DNA from: Rhodococcus sp. Leaf278
GTDB lineage: Bacteria; Actinomycetota; Actinomycetes; Mycobacteriales; Mycobacteriaceae
Direction of reading: 5' to 3'
Length of the DNA stretch: 64,000 nucleotides
Assembly: GCF_001426085.1 (NCBI RefSeq)
Contig: NZ_LMRR01000010.1
Span: 62,001 to 126,000, forward strand
Under the pieces are notes generated by a model. The model saw only the letters and a program-made list of their open reading frames with translations, was not told the DNA's origin and did no database searches. Within the stretch, counting starts at the first letter, position 1, and every line of letters starts with the position of its first letter. Below are positions 20,841 through 28,998 of the stretch, piece by piece. A program made the translations under genes and the position numbers.

Positions 20841-22337
20841 GTGACGGACCAGATCGAACAAACGAACGACGCCACCTTCGAAAGCCTCGACCCCAGAACG
20901 GGAACCGCCCTCTCCACCTACCCGGTCGCGGATTCCGCCGACGTGGCCGCGGTCGTCGGGTGCGCTCGGTCGGCTGCGCGGTGGTGGGACGCTCAGGGTT
21001 TCGCCGGACGAAAGCGTTGGCTGCTGGAATTCAAATCCGCCGTTGCCCGCGACGCCGCGAGCTTGGCCACGGTCATCGCCGCCGAAACGGGTAAACCCGA
21101 CGAGGACTCGCTGCTCGAGGTCATGCTGGGCGTCGAACATCTCGATTGGGCTGCGCGCAATGCCGAGAAGACTCTCCGGCAGCGCAAGGTCGGATCGGGT
21201 CTGCTCGCCGTCAATCAGAAGGCGTACGTGGGATACCGCCCCTTCGGTGTCGTCGGGGTCATCGGACCGTGGAACTACCCGCTCTACACCCCGATGGGTT
21301 CGATCGCCTACGCACTGGCCGCAGGCAACACCGTCGTGTTCAAGCCGAGCGAACTCACGCCCGGCGTCGGAGTGTGGCTGGCAGAGAAGTGGGCATCGCT
21401 GGCCGTTCCGCATCCGGTCTTCCAGACAATCACCGGCGACGGTTCCACCGGTACGGCCCTGGTCGAATCTGGCGTCGACAAGATTGCCTTCACCGGGTCA
21501 ACGGCCACGGCCAAGAAGGTGATGGCCACGTGCGCGAAATCGTTGACGCCGTTGATCGCCGAATGCGGCGGCAAGGACGCGATGCTCGTCGACTCCGACG
21601 CGAACATCGCGGCCGCAGTCGAGTTCGCGACGTTCGGCGCGATGGGCAATGCCGGCCAGACCTGCGCGGGCGTCGAACGTATCTACGTTGCCGCACCGGT
21701 GTACGACCGGTTCGTCGGTGAATTCACCGCCGCCGTACGGGCATTGAAGCCCGGTGGAACCAAGACCTCGTCCTACGGCCCGATGACTTTGGGCAAGCAG
21801 AGCGAGATCGTTCGAGGCCAGATCGAGGACGCATTGGCCAAGGGCGGCAAAGCCGTTGTCGGCGGTCTCGATTCGCTGCACGGGCCGTACATCGACCCGG
21901 TGATCCTGACCGATGTACCCGAGGATTCCACCGCCATCACCGAGGAGACCTTCGGCCCGACAGTCGTGGTCAACAAGGTGCGAGATCTGGACGAGGCCAT
22001 CGAGCGGGCCAATGCCTCCAAGTACGGACTCGGTGCCTCGGTGTTCACCCGGGACGACGCAGTGGGGAGGCGTGCCGCGGAGAAGCTCGATTGCGGAGTG
22101 GTGACGGTCAATTCGGTGCTCGGCTTCGCCGGGGTTCCGGCGCTACCGTTCGGCGGCACCGGAGACTCCGGATTCGGCCGGATCCATGGGGCCGACGGCC
22201 TGCGTGAGTTCAGCACCGTCAAGTCGATGACGGTGCAGAGCTTTGCCGCTCCGGTGAATCTGTTGACGATGAAGCGCAAGGCACGAAACATGAAGCTCTC
22301 GGTTCTGGCACTGAAGCTTCGGCACGGACGACGCTGA
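20841..22337 (+). CDS. aldehyde dehydrogenase
   Basis: 498 aa NAD(P)-dependent aldehyde dehydrogenase. It shows the cofactor-binding GPWNYPLYTPMGSIAYALAA, KPSE, the FTGSTATAKKV Rossmann motif, general base Glu in ECGGKDAML and the catalytic Cys in NAGQTCAGVERI. Ends near FGGTGDSGFGRIHG. GTG start with CTGGAGGA ribosome site. The MpaB-type oxygenase gene follows after 2 nt, so oxygenase-generated aldehydes could be its substrate (inference). Presumed control by the divergent GntR protein. Confidence 0.95.
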   Translation: MTDQIEQTNDATFESLDPRTGTALSTYPVADSADVAAVVGCARSAARWWDAQGFAGRKRWLLEFKSAVARDAASLATVIAAETGKPDEDSLLEVMLGVEHLDWAARNAEKTLRQRKVGSGLLAVNQKAYVGYRPFGVVGVIGPWNYPLYTPMGSIAYALAAGNTVVFKPSELTPGVGVWLAEKWASLAVPHPVFQTITGDGSTGTALVESGVDKIAFTGSTATAKKVMATCAKSLTPLIAECGGKDAMLVDSDANIAAAVEFATFGAMGNAGQTCAGVERIYVAAPVYDRFVGEFTAAVRALKPGGTKTSSYGPMTLGKQSEIVRGQIEDALAKGGKAVVGGLDSLHGPYIDPVILTDVPEDSTAITEETFGPTVVVNKVRDLDEAIERANASKYGLGASVFTRDDAVGRRAAEKLDCGVVTVNSVLGFAGVPALPFGGTGDSGFGRIHGADGLREFSTVKSMTVQSFAAPVNLLTMKRKARNMKLSVLALKLRHGRR

Positions 22338-22339
22338 TC

Positions 22340-23257
22340 ATGGAGGTCACGCCGAAGAAGGGGCGATTCGGCTGGCTCGCGCGCATAGAGGAACTCGACC
22401 CGGTGCGGGATTGCCACACGATTCACCGCATCACCGCCGGGTACGAGTTCCCGTGGGACTATCAGCGCGCCCTCGAATTTGCGCTGTTCCGTACGTATTG
22501 CGTTCCGACAATTTCCGCGTTGCTCGCCGCGACGGGCGAGTTCGAGAAGCGCCCACAGAAGCGCTACGACGACACCTCTCTGTTGATGTCGGAAATGCTC
22601 GAACACGGATACGACTCGGAGCGGGGACGAGAATCGCTTCGAGTGGTCAATCGGATGCACGCGCAGTACGACATCTCGAACGACGACATGCTCTACGTGC
22701 TGACGACGTTCATCTACGAGCCGATCGAGTGGATCGACACGTACGGGTGGCGTCGCCTGCATCCCAACGAGCGTCTCGCCACGTTCCACTTCTACTGCGA
22801 AGTAGGAAAGAGGATGGGCATCAAGGAGATTCCCGAGTCCTACACCGAGCTGGCCCAGTTCAAGCTCGACTACGAGGAACGCACGTTCCGGTTCAGTGAA
22901 GACAATCGACGCATCGGCACCTACACCCTCGATCTCTACTGCTCCTGGTTCCCCGCTGTGCTCACGCCCGCGGTAAAGCAGGGAGTGTTTGCGCTGCTGG
23001 ACGACCGGATGGCCCACGCCTTCGGCTTTCCCGCCGGCTCGCCCGCGGTGGAACGAGTCGCGGTACGGGCGCTGCGCGCCAAGGCCCGTATCGAACGGTT
23101 CCTACCCACGAGAAAGCACTCACGCACGACAGCCGACCCGAGCAACAAGACCTATCCCGGCTATCCCGTCGGGTACAGCCCGCGAGATCTGGGCACCGCG
23201 GCTACACCGCCGATTCGCAGTTGTCCGGTGACAACGGCGTCACTGCGAACTCGATAG
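22340..23257 (+). CDS. oxygenase MpaB family protein (DUF2236), second copy
   Basis: 305 aa, DUF2236-type. Visible family segments are DDTSLLMSEMLEHGYDS, LYVLTTFIYEPIEWIDTYG, WRRLHPNERLATFHFYCEVG and LALDDRMA-like C-terminal helices. It differs clearly from the copy at 15801. Coupled to the aldehyde dehydrogenase (2-nt gap), so the pair may oxidise one lipophilic substrate in sequence. The stop is one base from the convergent hydrolase stop. Confidence 0.8.
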   Translation: MEVTPKKGRFGWLARIEELDPVRDCHTIHRITAGYEFPWDYQRALEFALFRTYCVPTISALLAATGEFEKRPQKRYDDTSLLMSEMLEHGYDSERGRESLRVVNRMHAQYDISNDDMLYVLTTFIYEPIEWIDTYGWRRLHPNERLATFHFYCEVGKRMGIKEIPESYTELAQFKLDYEERTFRFSEDNRRIGTYTLDLYCSWFPAVLTPAVKQGVFALLDDRMAHAFGFPAGSPAVERVAVRALRAKARIERFLPTRKHSRTTADPSNKTYPGYPVGYSPRDLGTAATPPIRSCPVTTASLRTR

Positions 23258-23258
23258 G

Positions 23259-24311
23259 TCAGAGTCCGTCCACCCAGCGGCCGAAGGCATCGCGAAACTC
23301 CGATGAGAGCGGCAGCGGAGCAAGTGCAGTGTTGGGATCCGCGGGCAGCGGGCCGAGCTCACCCAACATGTGTGAGCTGTTGGCGAAGCGCGCAAAGTCG
23401 AGGTCGGTGTGCCCCAGGGCCACTCGCATGTTCTCGACCTGGCCGCACGAGACGTTGAGGTCCTTGTCCGAGCAGGTCAGGAACGAGGAGTACGAGTCCG
23501 GCAGTGCGGCAGCCAAATCCGCCGGGTCCGTCGCATCGGCTTCGCGCAGGAAAGTGGCGCTCTGCCGCAGTCCCAGACCGTCGACGATCGAGTCCGGCTC
23601 GGCGGACAACGCCCGCCCCGCGCGAATATCGGCGACGGCCTGGGCAAAGCGATCCCGGGACGTGGCGGCCTGCTTCTGGGTGAATTGACCCATCGCCACC
23701 GCCTGGTCGATGTTTCTGTTCACCTGCGCGGTCAACAAGTCGAGGTAGCGGATCGACAACGGCTCGAGCAGTCCGACATGGCTGAACGCCGCACTGTCGG
23801 CGTCGGCCAGACGCAACGCCGTCAATGCACCCTCGCTGTGCCCGATCACCGTCGTGCGATCCGCCCCGACACCCGTCCGCTGTTGCAGGAATGCCAATGC
23901 GTCCGCGGCATTGTCGACCTGCGCCTCGAAGCCGGGAGGGTTGTTGGGGTCTGCACCTGCCAGTCCGGTACGACCGCTGCCGAGCTTGTCGAATCGCAGA
24001 CTTGCGATGCCGCGTCGGGACAGCTCGTCGGCAACGTACGCGGTCGTGTTCAGCTGCAGATCACCCGAGTTTCCGTTGCGATCGGTCGGCCCACTGCCCG
24101 GTAACACCAAAGCCACGCCGCGGGTTTCACCGACGGGCGTGCGAAGGCTGCCGTAGAAGGTGACGCCACCGGACTCGAAACTCACCTCGGAGTCGAGCGC
24201 GTCATCCGGCGACCACGGGACATCGATCGGAGCAGCGACAGCGGTACCCGCGCCGACAAGAAGGAGCATCGACGCGGCCAGTCCGGCCAGCAGTCTTCCG
24301 GTGTGCAGCAT
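23259..24311 (-). CDS. secreted alpha/beta hydrolase
   Basis: 350 aa from the ATG at 24311, chosen because it gives a clear Sec signal peptide (MLHTGRLLAGLAASMLLLVG, cleavage after AVAA); the frame is open further to 24395. The mature part is a BAAT/S9-type hydrolase: LVLPGSGPTDRNGN, RFDKLGSGRTG, nucleophile elbow IGHSEGALTAL. Catalytic His is probably in ANSSHMLGELG. It would act outside the membrane on esters; substrate unknown. Confidence 0.82.
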   Translation of the reverse strand: MLHTGRLLAGLAASMLLLVGAGTAVAAPIDVPWSPDDALDSEVSFESGGVTFYGSLRTPVGETRGVALVLPGSGPTDRNGNSGDLQLNTTAYVADELSRRGIASLRFDKLGSGRTGLAGADPNNPPGFEAQVDNAADALAFLQQRTGVGADRTTVIGHSEGALTALRLADADSAAFSHVGLLEPLSIRYLDLLTAQVNRNIDQAVAMGQFTQKQAATSRDRFAQAVADIRAGRALSAEPDSIVDGLGLRQSATFLREADATDPADLAAALPDSYSSFLTCSDKDLNVSCGQVENMRVALGHTDLDFARFANSSHMLGELGPLPADPNTALAPLPLSSEFRDAFGRWVDGL

Positions 24312-24431
24312 GGAGCCAGGGTAACAATCCGACCGCCCGTTCCGACACTGCTCGACCGCCGATACGCAACCGACAATCACTGTAAGCTGCATCACATTTC
24401 ATCGTGCTCGACAGAAATATTGGAGCAGTCC

Positions 24432-26006
24432 ATGAGCGAACGGTCCGGCGTCGACGAGTGCATCGAGCAACCCCATCTCGCGCGCCGGAACAATTGGAAC
24501 AATCAGGTCCGACGGCACGCTTTGATGCAGCCTGCGGCCGTGGCGCTTCGGTTCCAGGGCCGATCGATCACCTGGCGCGAACTCGACGACAGAGTGTCGA
24601 GGTTCGCCGGCGCACTCGCCGGTCTCGGCGTCGAATTCGGTGACCGCGTGCTCATTCTGATGCTCAATCGACCGGAGTATCTCGAGGCGGTCCTGGCGAT
24701 CAACGCTCTCGGCGCACTGGCCGTGCCGGTGAATTTTCGCATGACTGCACCGGAGGTGGCGTTCCTCGCGCAGAACAGCGGAGCGACCGTGGTGATCACC
24801 GACGAGACACTCGCCCCTCTGGCCGAAGCAGTGGTCGCACAGAGTGATTCGCTCAACGCCGCCGTCACCGTCGGGGAGTCGTACGAAACTCTGCTCTCGG
24901 GCAGCGAGCCCGCGGACATCGTCGACGTCCCCGACGACGCTCCCGCACTGATCATGTACACCTCGGGCACCACCGGCAGGCCGAAGGGTGCGGTGCTGAC
25001 CCACGCCAACATGCAGGCACAGGCGCTCACCTGCATTCGGGCACTTCAGATGAACGCCACCGACGAAGTCGGCTTCTGCGCGTCGCCGATGTTCCATATC
25101 GCCGCACTGGGCAGCCTCGCGCCCAGTCTGCTGCTCGGCATCCCGACCGTCGTCCATCCTGTCGGCGCTTTCGATGCGGGGACGCTGCTCGACGTCCTTG
25201 CCGCCGAAGGAGTCACCAACCTGTTCCTCGTCCCGGTGCAGTGGCAGGCCATGTGCGCCGAGCAGGCGCGCAGTCCCAGAACGCTTGCGCTGCGGGTTGT
25301 TTCCTGGGGTGCCGCACCGGCGTCCGACACGGTCCTGCGAGCGATGTCGGAGACCTTCCCCGACGCGCTGAACGTGGCGGTGTTCGGACAGACCGAGATG
25401 TCGCCCATCACCTGCGTGCTCGACGGAGTCGATGCCCTGCGCAAGATCGGCTCGGTCGGACACGTGATCCCGACCGTGTCGGCGCGCATCGTCGACGACG
25501 AGATGAACGATGTGGCTCCAGGTGAGATCGGCGAAATCGTCTATCGCGGACCGACAACGATGCGTGAATACTGGGAGAACCCGGACGCGACGGCCGACGC
25601 TTTCCACGGCGGATGGTTTCATTCCGGCGACCTCGTGCGTCAGGACGAGGAGGGTTTCGTGTTCGTCGTCGATCGCAAGAAAGACATGATCATCTCCGGC
25701 GGCGAGAACATCTACTGCGCCGAGGTCGAGAACATCCTGTTCGCTCACCCCAGGATCCGCGAAGCCGCGGTCATCGGCCGGCCCGACGAGCGATGGGGCG
25801 AGGTACCCGTTGCGGTGGTCGCGCTGCACGATTCCGAGGACGCTCCGGATCTCACGCTCGACGAGTTGATCGTCTGGCTCGGCGACCATCTGGCTCGGTT
25901 CAAGCACCCCAAGGAATTGGTCGTCGTCGACGCGCTCCCACGCAACGCGAGCGGCAAGGTTCTCAAGGTCGCCCTCAGGAAGTCTTACGCTCCGGCAACA
26001 GTCTGA
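24432..26006 (+). CDS. long-chain acyl-CoA ligase, FadD5-like
   Basis: 524 aa AMP-forming ligase that activates fatty acids to acyl-CoA. The ATG at 24432 follows a TTGGAG ribosome site. The ATP-binding motif MYTSGTTGRPKGAVLTHAN (about residue 175), the FGQTEMS loop, GWFHSGDLV and the C-terminal catalytic Lys in NASGKVLKVALR are all present. The N-terminus LARRNNWNNQVRRHALMQP and overall sequence resemble mycobacterial FadD5, which is encoded at mce1 beside the GntR regulator Mce1R. No mce genes are here. A GntR half-site lies upstream. Confidence 0.9.
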   Translation: MSERSGVDECIEQPHLARRNNWNNQVRRHALMQPAAVALRFQGRSITWRELDDRVSRFAGALAGLGVEFGDRVLILMLNRPEYLEAVLAINALGALAVPVNFRMTAPEVAFLAQNSGATVVITDETLAPLAEAVVAQSDSLNAAVTVGESYETLLSGSEPADIVDVPDDAPALIMYTSGTTGRPKGAVLTHANMQAQALTCIRALQMNATDEVGFCASPMFHIAALGSLAPSLLLGIPTVVHPVGAFDAGTLLDVLAAEGVTNLFLVPVQWQAMCAEQARSPRTLALRVVSWGAAPASDTVLRAMSETFPDALNVAVFGQTEMSPITCVLDGVDALRKIGSVGHVIPTVSARIVDDEMNDVAPGEIGEIVYRGPTTMREYWENPDATADAFHGGWFHSGDLVRQDEEGFVFVVDRKKDMIISGGENIYCAEVENILFAHPRIREAAVIGRPDERWGEVPVAVVALHDSEDAPDLTLDELIVWLGDHLARFKHPKELVVVDALPRNASGKVLKVALRKSYAPATV

Positions 26007-26007
26007 C

Positions 26008-26048
26008 GACCCCGATACGTGGCGTCGAACACCCGCTGTTTCGGGGTC
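26008..26048 (+). terminator. inverted repeat after fadD5-like gene
   Basis: GACCCCGA (26008-26015) and TCGGGGTC (26041-26048) flank a 25-nt loop, immediately after the stop. A weak terminator candidate. Confidence 0.4.
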
Positions 26049-26240
26049 CGGATGGGCCTAAGTGCTGGTCGGGGCACACCGCGAATCGGATAGGACGTAG
26101 CCTGGCTGGGAAGGTTCGGTGGCTCGGCCGTGAATGACATCCGTGTTGTTCGGTTAGATTGGAAGAGCCACCAGGCACGATGCAAGAGGGTCGAGACCTG
26201 TCAACGAGCGACGGGTCACCACAATCGAGGAGAACAGGCC

Positions 26241-26555
26241 ATGGCTTTACCAGTATTGACACCGGAACAGCGCACCGCGGCGCTGGCCAAGGCGGCCGAG
26301 GCACGCACTGCGCGGTCGAAGCTGCTCGCATCCGTCAAGTCCGGCGAACTCAGCGTCGCTGACGTTCTCGCCAAGGCGGAGAACGACGAGATCGTCAAGA
26401 AGACCAAGGTGTCCGCCCTGATCAAGGCCCTGCCGGGTGTTGGATCCGTGCGCGCCGCACAGCTGCTCGAGCAGCTGTCCATCGCCGATACCCGCCGTAT
26501 CGGTGGCCTCGGTGCCAACCAGCGCGAAGCACTGCTGGCTGCCGTCGCATCCTGA
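26241..26555 (+). CDS. mihF: mycobacterial-type integration host factor (mIHF)
   Basis: 104 aa, a small DNA-binding nucleoid protein. Features match the family: start MALPVLTPEQRTAALAKAAE, the helix-two-turn-helix region ALPGVGSVRAAQLLEQLSI and the C-terminal RRIGGLGANQREALL. The ATG at 26241 follows a GAGGAG site. In mycobacteria mihF lies directly before gmk; here it is followed by a K+/H+ antiporter module instead and may be a second copy. A 234-bp untranslated-looking region lies between it and the upstream fadD5-like gene. Confidence 0.92.
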   Translation: MALPVLTPEQRTAALAKAAEARTARSKLLASVKSGELSVADVLAKAENDEIVKKTKVSALIKALPGVGSVRAAQLLEQLSIADTRRIGGLGANQREALLAAVAS

Positions 26556-26602
26556 TTCGCAACTTGCGATAACGCGTTACCTGCAGGGCTAGCATTTCGA
26601 CC

Positions 26603-27085
26603 ATGAACGTCGAAGTGACCCTGCTGCCGGGAATCGGGGTGCGGAAAGATTTCGCCCTCGCTTCCGGGCGCCGCATAGGCGTCATCACCCGCAAGGACGG
26701 CGCAAACGAGTTGATCGTTTCGCGCAAGGATGACCCCGATGCGACGCAGGCATCGATCACGCTGAGCAATGAGGAAGCGGCGGCCCTGGGCAATCTGCTC
26801 GGGTCGCCGCAACTCATCGCTCAGCTCGGGGAAGAGCATCGCGACCTCCCCGGAATCAACACTCGCCAACTTCCCATTCGGGCGAATTCACGGTTCGTCA
26901 GCCGCACCCTCGGCGACACCACCATGCGCACCAAAACCGGAGTATCGGTCGTCGCTGTCATGCGCGCCGGCCAGGTACAACCGTCGCCCACCCCCGACTT
27001 CACGCTGGCCGCAGGTGACCTGCTGGTCGCAGTGGGTACCGCGGATGGACTGGACGCAGCAGCCAAGTTACTCGGCAATGCCTGA
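26603..27085 (+). CDS. cation:proton antiporter regulatory subunit (KhtT-like)
   Basis: 160 aa, with a C-terminal TrkA_C (RCK_C) domain (about residues 95-155: TGVSVVAVMRAGQVQPSP and FTLAAGDLLVAVGT) that binds ligands and gates the partner antiporter. Potassium efflux systems KhtT-KhtU/YhaT-YhaU have this arrangement. The antiporter gene begins 19 nt downstream. Confidence 0.87.
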   Translation: MNVEVTLLPGIGVRKDFALASGRRIGVITRKDGANELIVSRKDDPDATQASITLSNEEAAALGNLLGSPQLIAQLGEEHRDLPGINTRQLPIRANSRFVSRTLGDTTMRTKTGVSVVAVMRAGQVQPSPTPDFTLAAGDLLVAVGTADGLDAAAKLLGNA

Positions 27086-27104
27086 GATCCGTCGGGCCTG
27101 AGCA

Positions 27105-28277
27105 ATGGCCGAGAGCGCACTTGCCCTCACCGAGCTGGGCGCAGTGTTCTTCGTTCTCGGACTTCTCGCTCGTCTCGCGGGGCGAATCGGTGTCTCCCCC
27201 ATCCCGTTCTATCTGCTCGGCGGTCTCGCATTCGGCAACGGCGGCATCATCAACCTCGGCGGCATCGGCGAATTCAGCGAGATCGCCAGCGAAATCGGCG
27301 TCATCCTGTTGCTGCTTCTGCTCGGACTCGAATACACCGCCGCCGAACTCGTCACCGGGCTACGCCGATCCTGGATGGCCGGACTGCTGGACATCGCATT
27401 GAACTTCGCGCCCGGCGCAGTGGTCGCGTTGATCCTCGGCTGGGGCGGAGTCGGGGCACTGGTGATGGGCGGCGTCACGTACATCTCGTCGTCGGGCATC
27501 ATCGCCAAAGTGCTCACCGATCTGGGCCGACTCGGAAACCGTGAAACGCCCGTCGTGCTGTCCATCCTGGTGTTCGAGGACCTGGCGATGGCCATCTACC
27601 TGCCGATCCTGACTGCGGTTCTGAGCGGAGTGAGCTTCCTCGGCGGTCTGCAAGCCCTCGGGATCTCACTGTTGGTCATCACCTTCGTGCTCGTCGTGGC
27701 GCTGCGCTACGGCAGATTCGTCTCCGCCATCGTCGACAGTCCCGACCGCGAGGTCGTCCTGCTCAAAGTGCTCGGATCGGCGCTGCTGGTCGCCGGCATC
27801 GCGTCGGAACTGCAGGTCTCCGCGGCGGTCGGTGCGTTCCTGCTCGGCATCGCCATCTCCGGGTCGACGGCCGACAACGCCACCCGCATCCTCGAACCAC
27901 TCCGCGATCTGTTCGCGGCGATGTTCTTCGTGGTCTTCGGGCTCGCTACCGACCCCGCAACCATCCCACCGGTACTGGGTTGGGCGGTCGTGCTGGCAGT
28001 CAGCACAACCGCCACGAAGGTCGCGACCGGCTGGTGGGCGGCTGGGCGTCAGGGAATCGGGAGACCGGGTCGACTCCGCGCAGGTGCGGCGCTGGTTGCG
28101 CGCGGAGAATTCTCCATCGTCATCGCGGGTCTCGCCGTGGCTGCAGGCGCGGTGGAGGGCGAACTGGCGGCTCTGGCGACGGCGTACGTGCTGTTGATGG
28201 CCATCCTGGGACCGATCGCAGCCCGCGTCGTCGAACCCGTCGCGCGGGTAGTACTCCGCACCAAGCCCGCGGTGTGA
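27105..28277 (+). CDS. K+/H+ antiporter (KhtU/CPA2-like)
   Basis: 390 aa CPA2-family membrane protein with about 12 hydrophobic segments. RIGVSPIPFYLLGGLAFG, SEIASEIGVILLLLLLGLEY, the TYISSSGIIAKVL half-helix motif and VFEDLAMAIYLPI are diagnostic. No cytosolic RCK domain of its own: that function is in the preceding gene, so the pair forms one exporter for K+ or similar cations. Downstream 13 nt is a GntR gene. The window also holds kdp, so both uptake and efflux of K+ are encoded. Confidence 0.9.
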   Translation: MAESALALTELGAVFFVLGLLARLAGRIGVSPIPFYLLGGLAFGNGGIINLGGIGEFSEIASEIGVILLLLLLGLEYTAAELVTGLRRSWMAGLLDIALNFAPGAVVALILGWGGVGALVMGGVTYISSSGIIAKVLTDLGRLGNRETPVVLSILVFEDLAMAIYLPILTAVLSGVSFLGGLQALGISLLVITFVLVVALRYGRFVSAIVDSPDREVVLLKVLGSALLVAGIASELQVSAAVGAFLLGIAISGSTADNATRILEPLRDLFAAMFFVVFGLATDPATIPPVLGWAVVLAVSTTATKVATGWWAAGRQGIGRPGRLRAGAALVARGEFSIVIAGLAVAAGAVEGELAALATAYVLLMAILGPIAARVVEPVARVVLRTKPAV

Positions 28278-28290
28278 TTGGCTTTTCGAC

Positions 28291-28956
28291 ATGGCAGACA
28301 AGCGGACGGCTCTGAGGCGACGGCCGCAGCTGTCCGAGGAAGTCGCCAGCCACGTCCGGCACCGCATCATGTCCGGCGAAGTGAGCCCGGGGGACTTCAT
28401 CCGCCTGGACGAGACCGCAGCCGAGCTCGGAGTGAGCGTCACCCCGGTGCGTGAAGCACTGCTGACCTTGCGCGGCGAGGGCATCGTCGAGCTCGTTCCG
28501 CACCGCGGCTACGTGGTGTCGCCCCTGACGCCGACCGACATCGTGGATATCTTCTGGTTGCAGGGCACGATCGCAGTCGAATTGGTACGCCGCGCGGCCC
28601 CGAAGATCACCGAGACCGAACTCGACCGACTCGCCGAACTCACCGCGGCACTGTCCACCGCCGTCGAGAACGGCAAGGCCGAGGACGTCGAGAACATCGA
28701 GTTCGAGTTCCATCGCGTACTGAACCGGCTGGCCGAGTCGTCCAAGTTGGCGTGGTTTCTCAACAACGCCACCCGCTACACCCCCACCCGCCTGTACGCG
28801 ACCGACCGCGAATGGGGACGGGCAGCAGTGCGCAACCACGAGGAGCTCATCGAGGCTCTGGTTCGAAACGACATCGACGCCGCCTGCGAATTGATGAAGC
28901 AGCAATTCACAGACGGCGCCGAGAGGTTGATCGCGCATCGGGCTTCGCCCTCGTGA
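28291..28956 (+). CDS. GntR/FCD-family regulator, paralogue
   Basis: 221 aa. Its winged helix (IRLDETAAELGVSVTPVREAL) and FCD domain with NIEFEFHRVLNRLAESSKL match the regulator at 20038 closely along the whole length, so the two arose by duplication or share a recent ancestor. It may be co-transcribed with the antiporter (13-nt gap) but could equally act on fad genes. Its TGA lies in the left arm of a palindrome shared with fadB. Confidence 0.87.
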   Translation: MADKRTALRRRPQLSEEVASHVRHRIMSGEVSPGDFIRLDETAAELGVSVTPVREALLTLRGEGIVELVPHRGYVVSPLTPTDIVDIFWLQGTIAVELVRRAAPKITETELDRLAELTAALSTAVENGKAEDVENIEFEFHRVLNRLAESSKLAWFLNNATRYTPTRLYATDREWGRAAVRNHEELIEALVRNDIDAACELMKQQFTDGAERLIAHRASPS

Positions 28957-28992
28957 GCGTTTTGCGCCCCTAGGGGTACTCAAAACGCGCAC
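28953..28992. repeat. palindromic intergenic element, second family
   Basis: GTGAGCGTTTTG and CAAAACGCGCAC flank an inner CCCCTAGGGG pair, 40 bp in all, between the convergent GntR and fadB stops. Its sequence differs from the four-copy repeat but the size and setting are the same. The GntR stop TGA (28954-28956) is in it. Probably a bidirectional terminator. Confidence 0.7.
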
Positions 28993-28998
28993 GACCTT

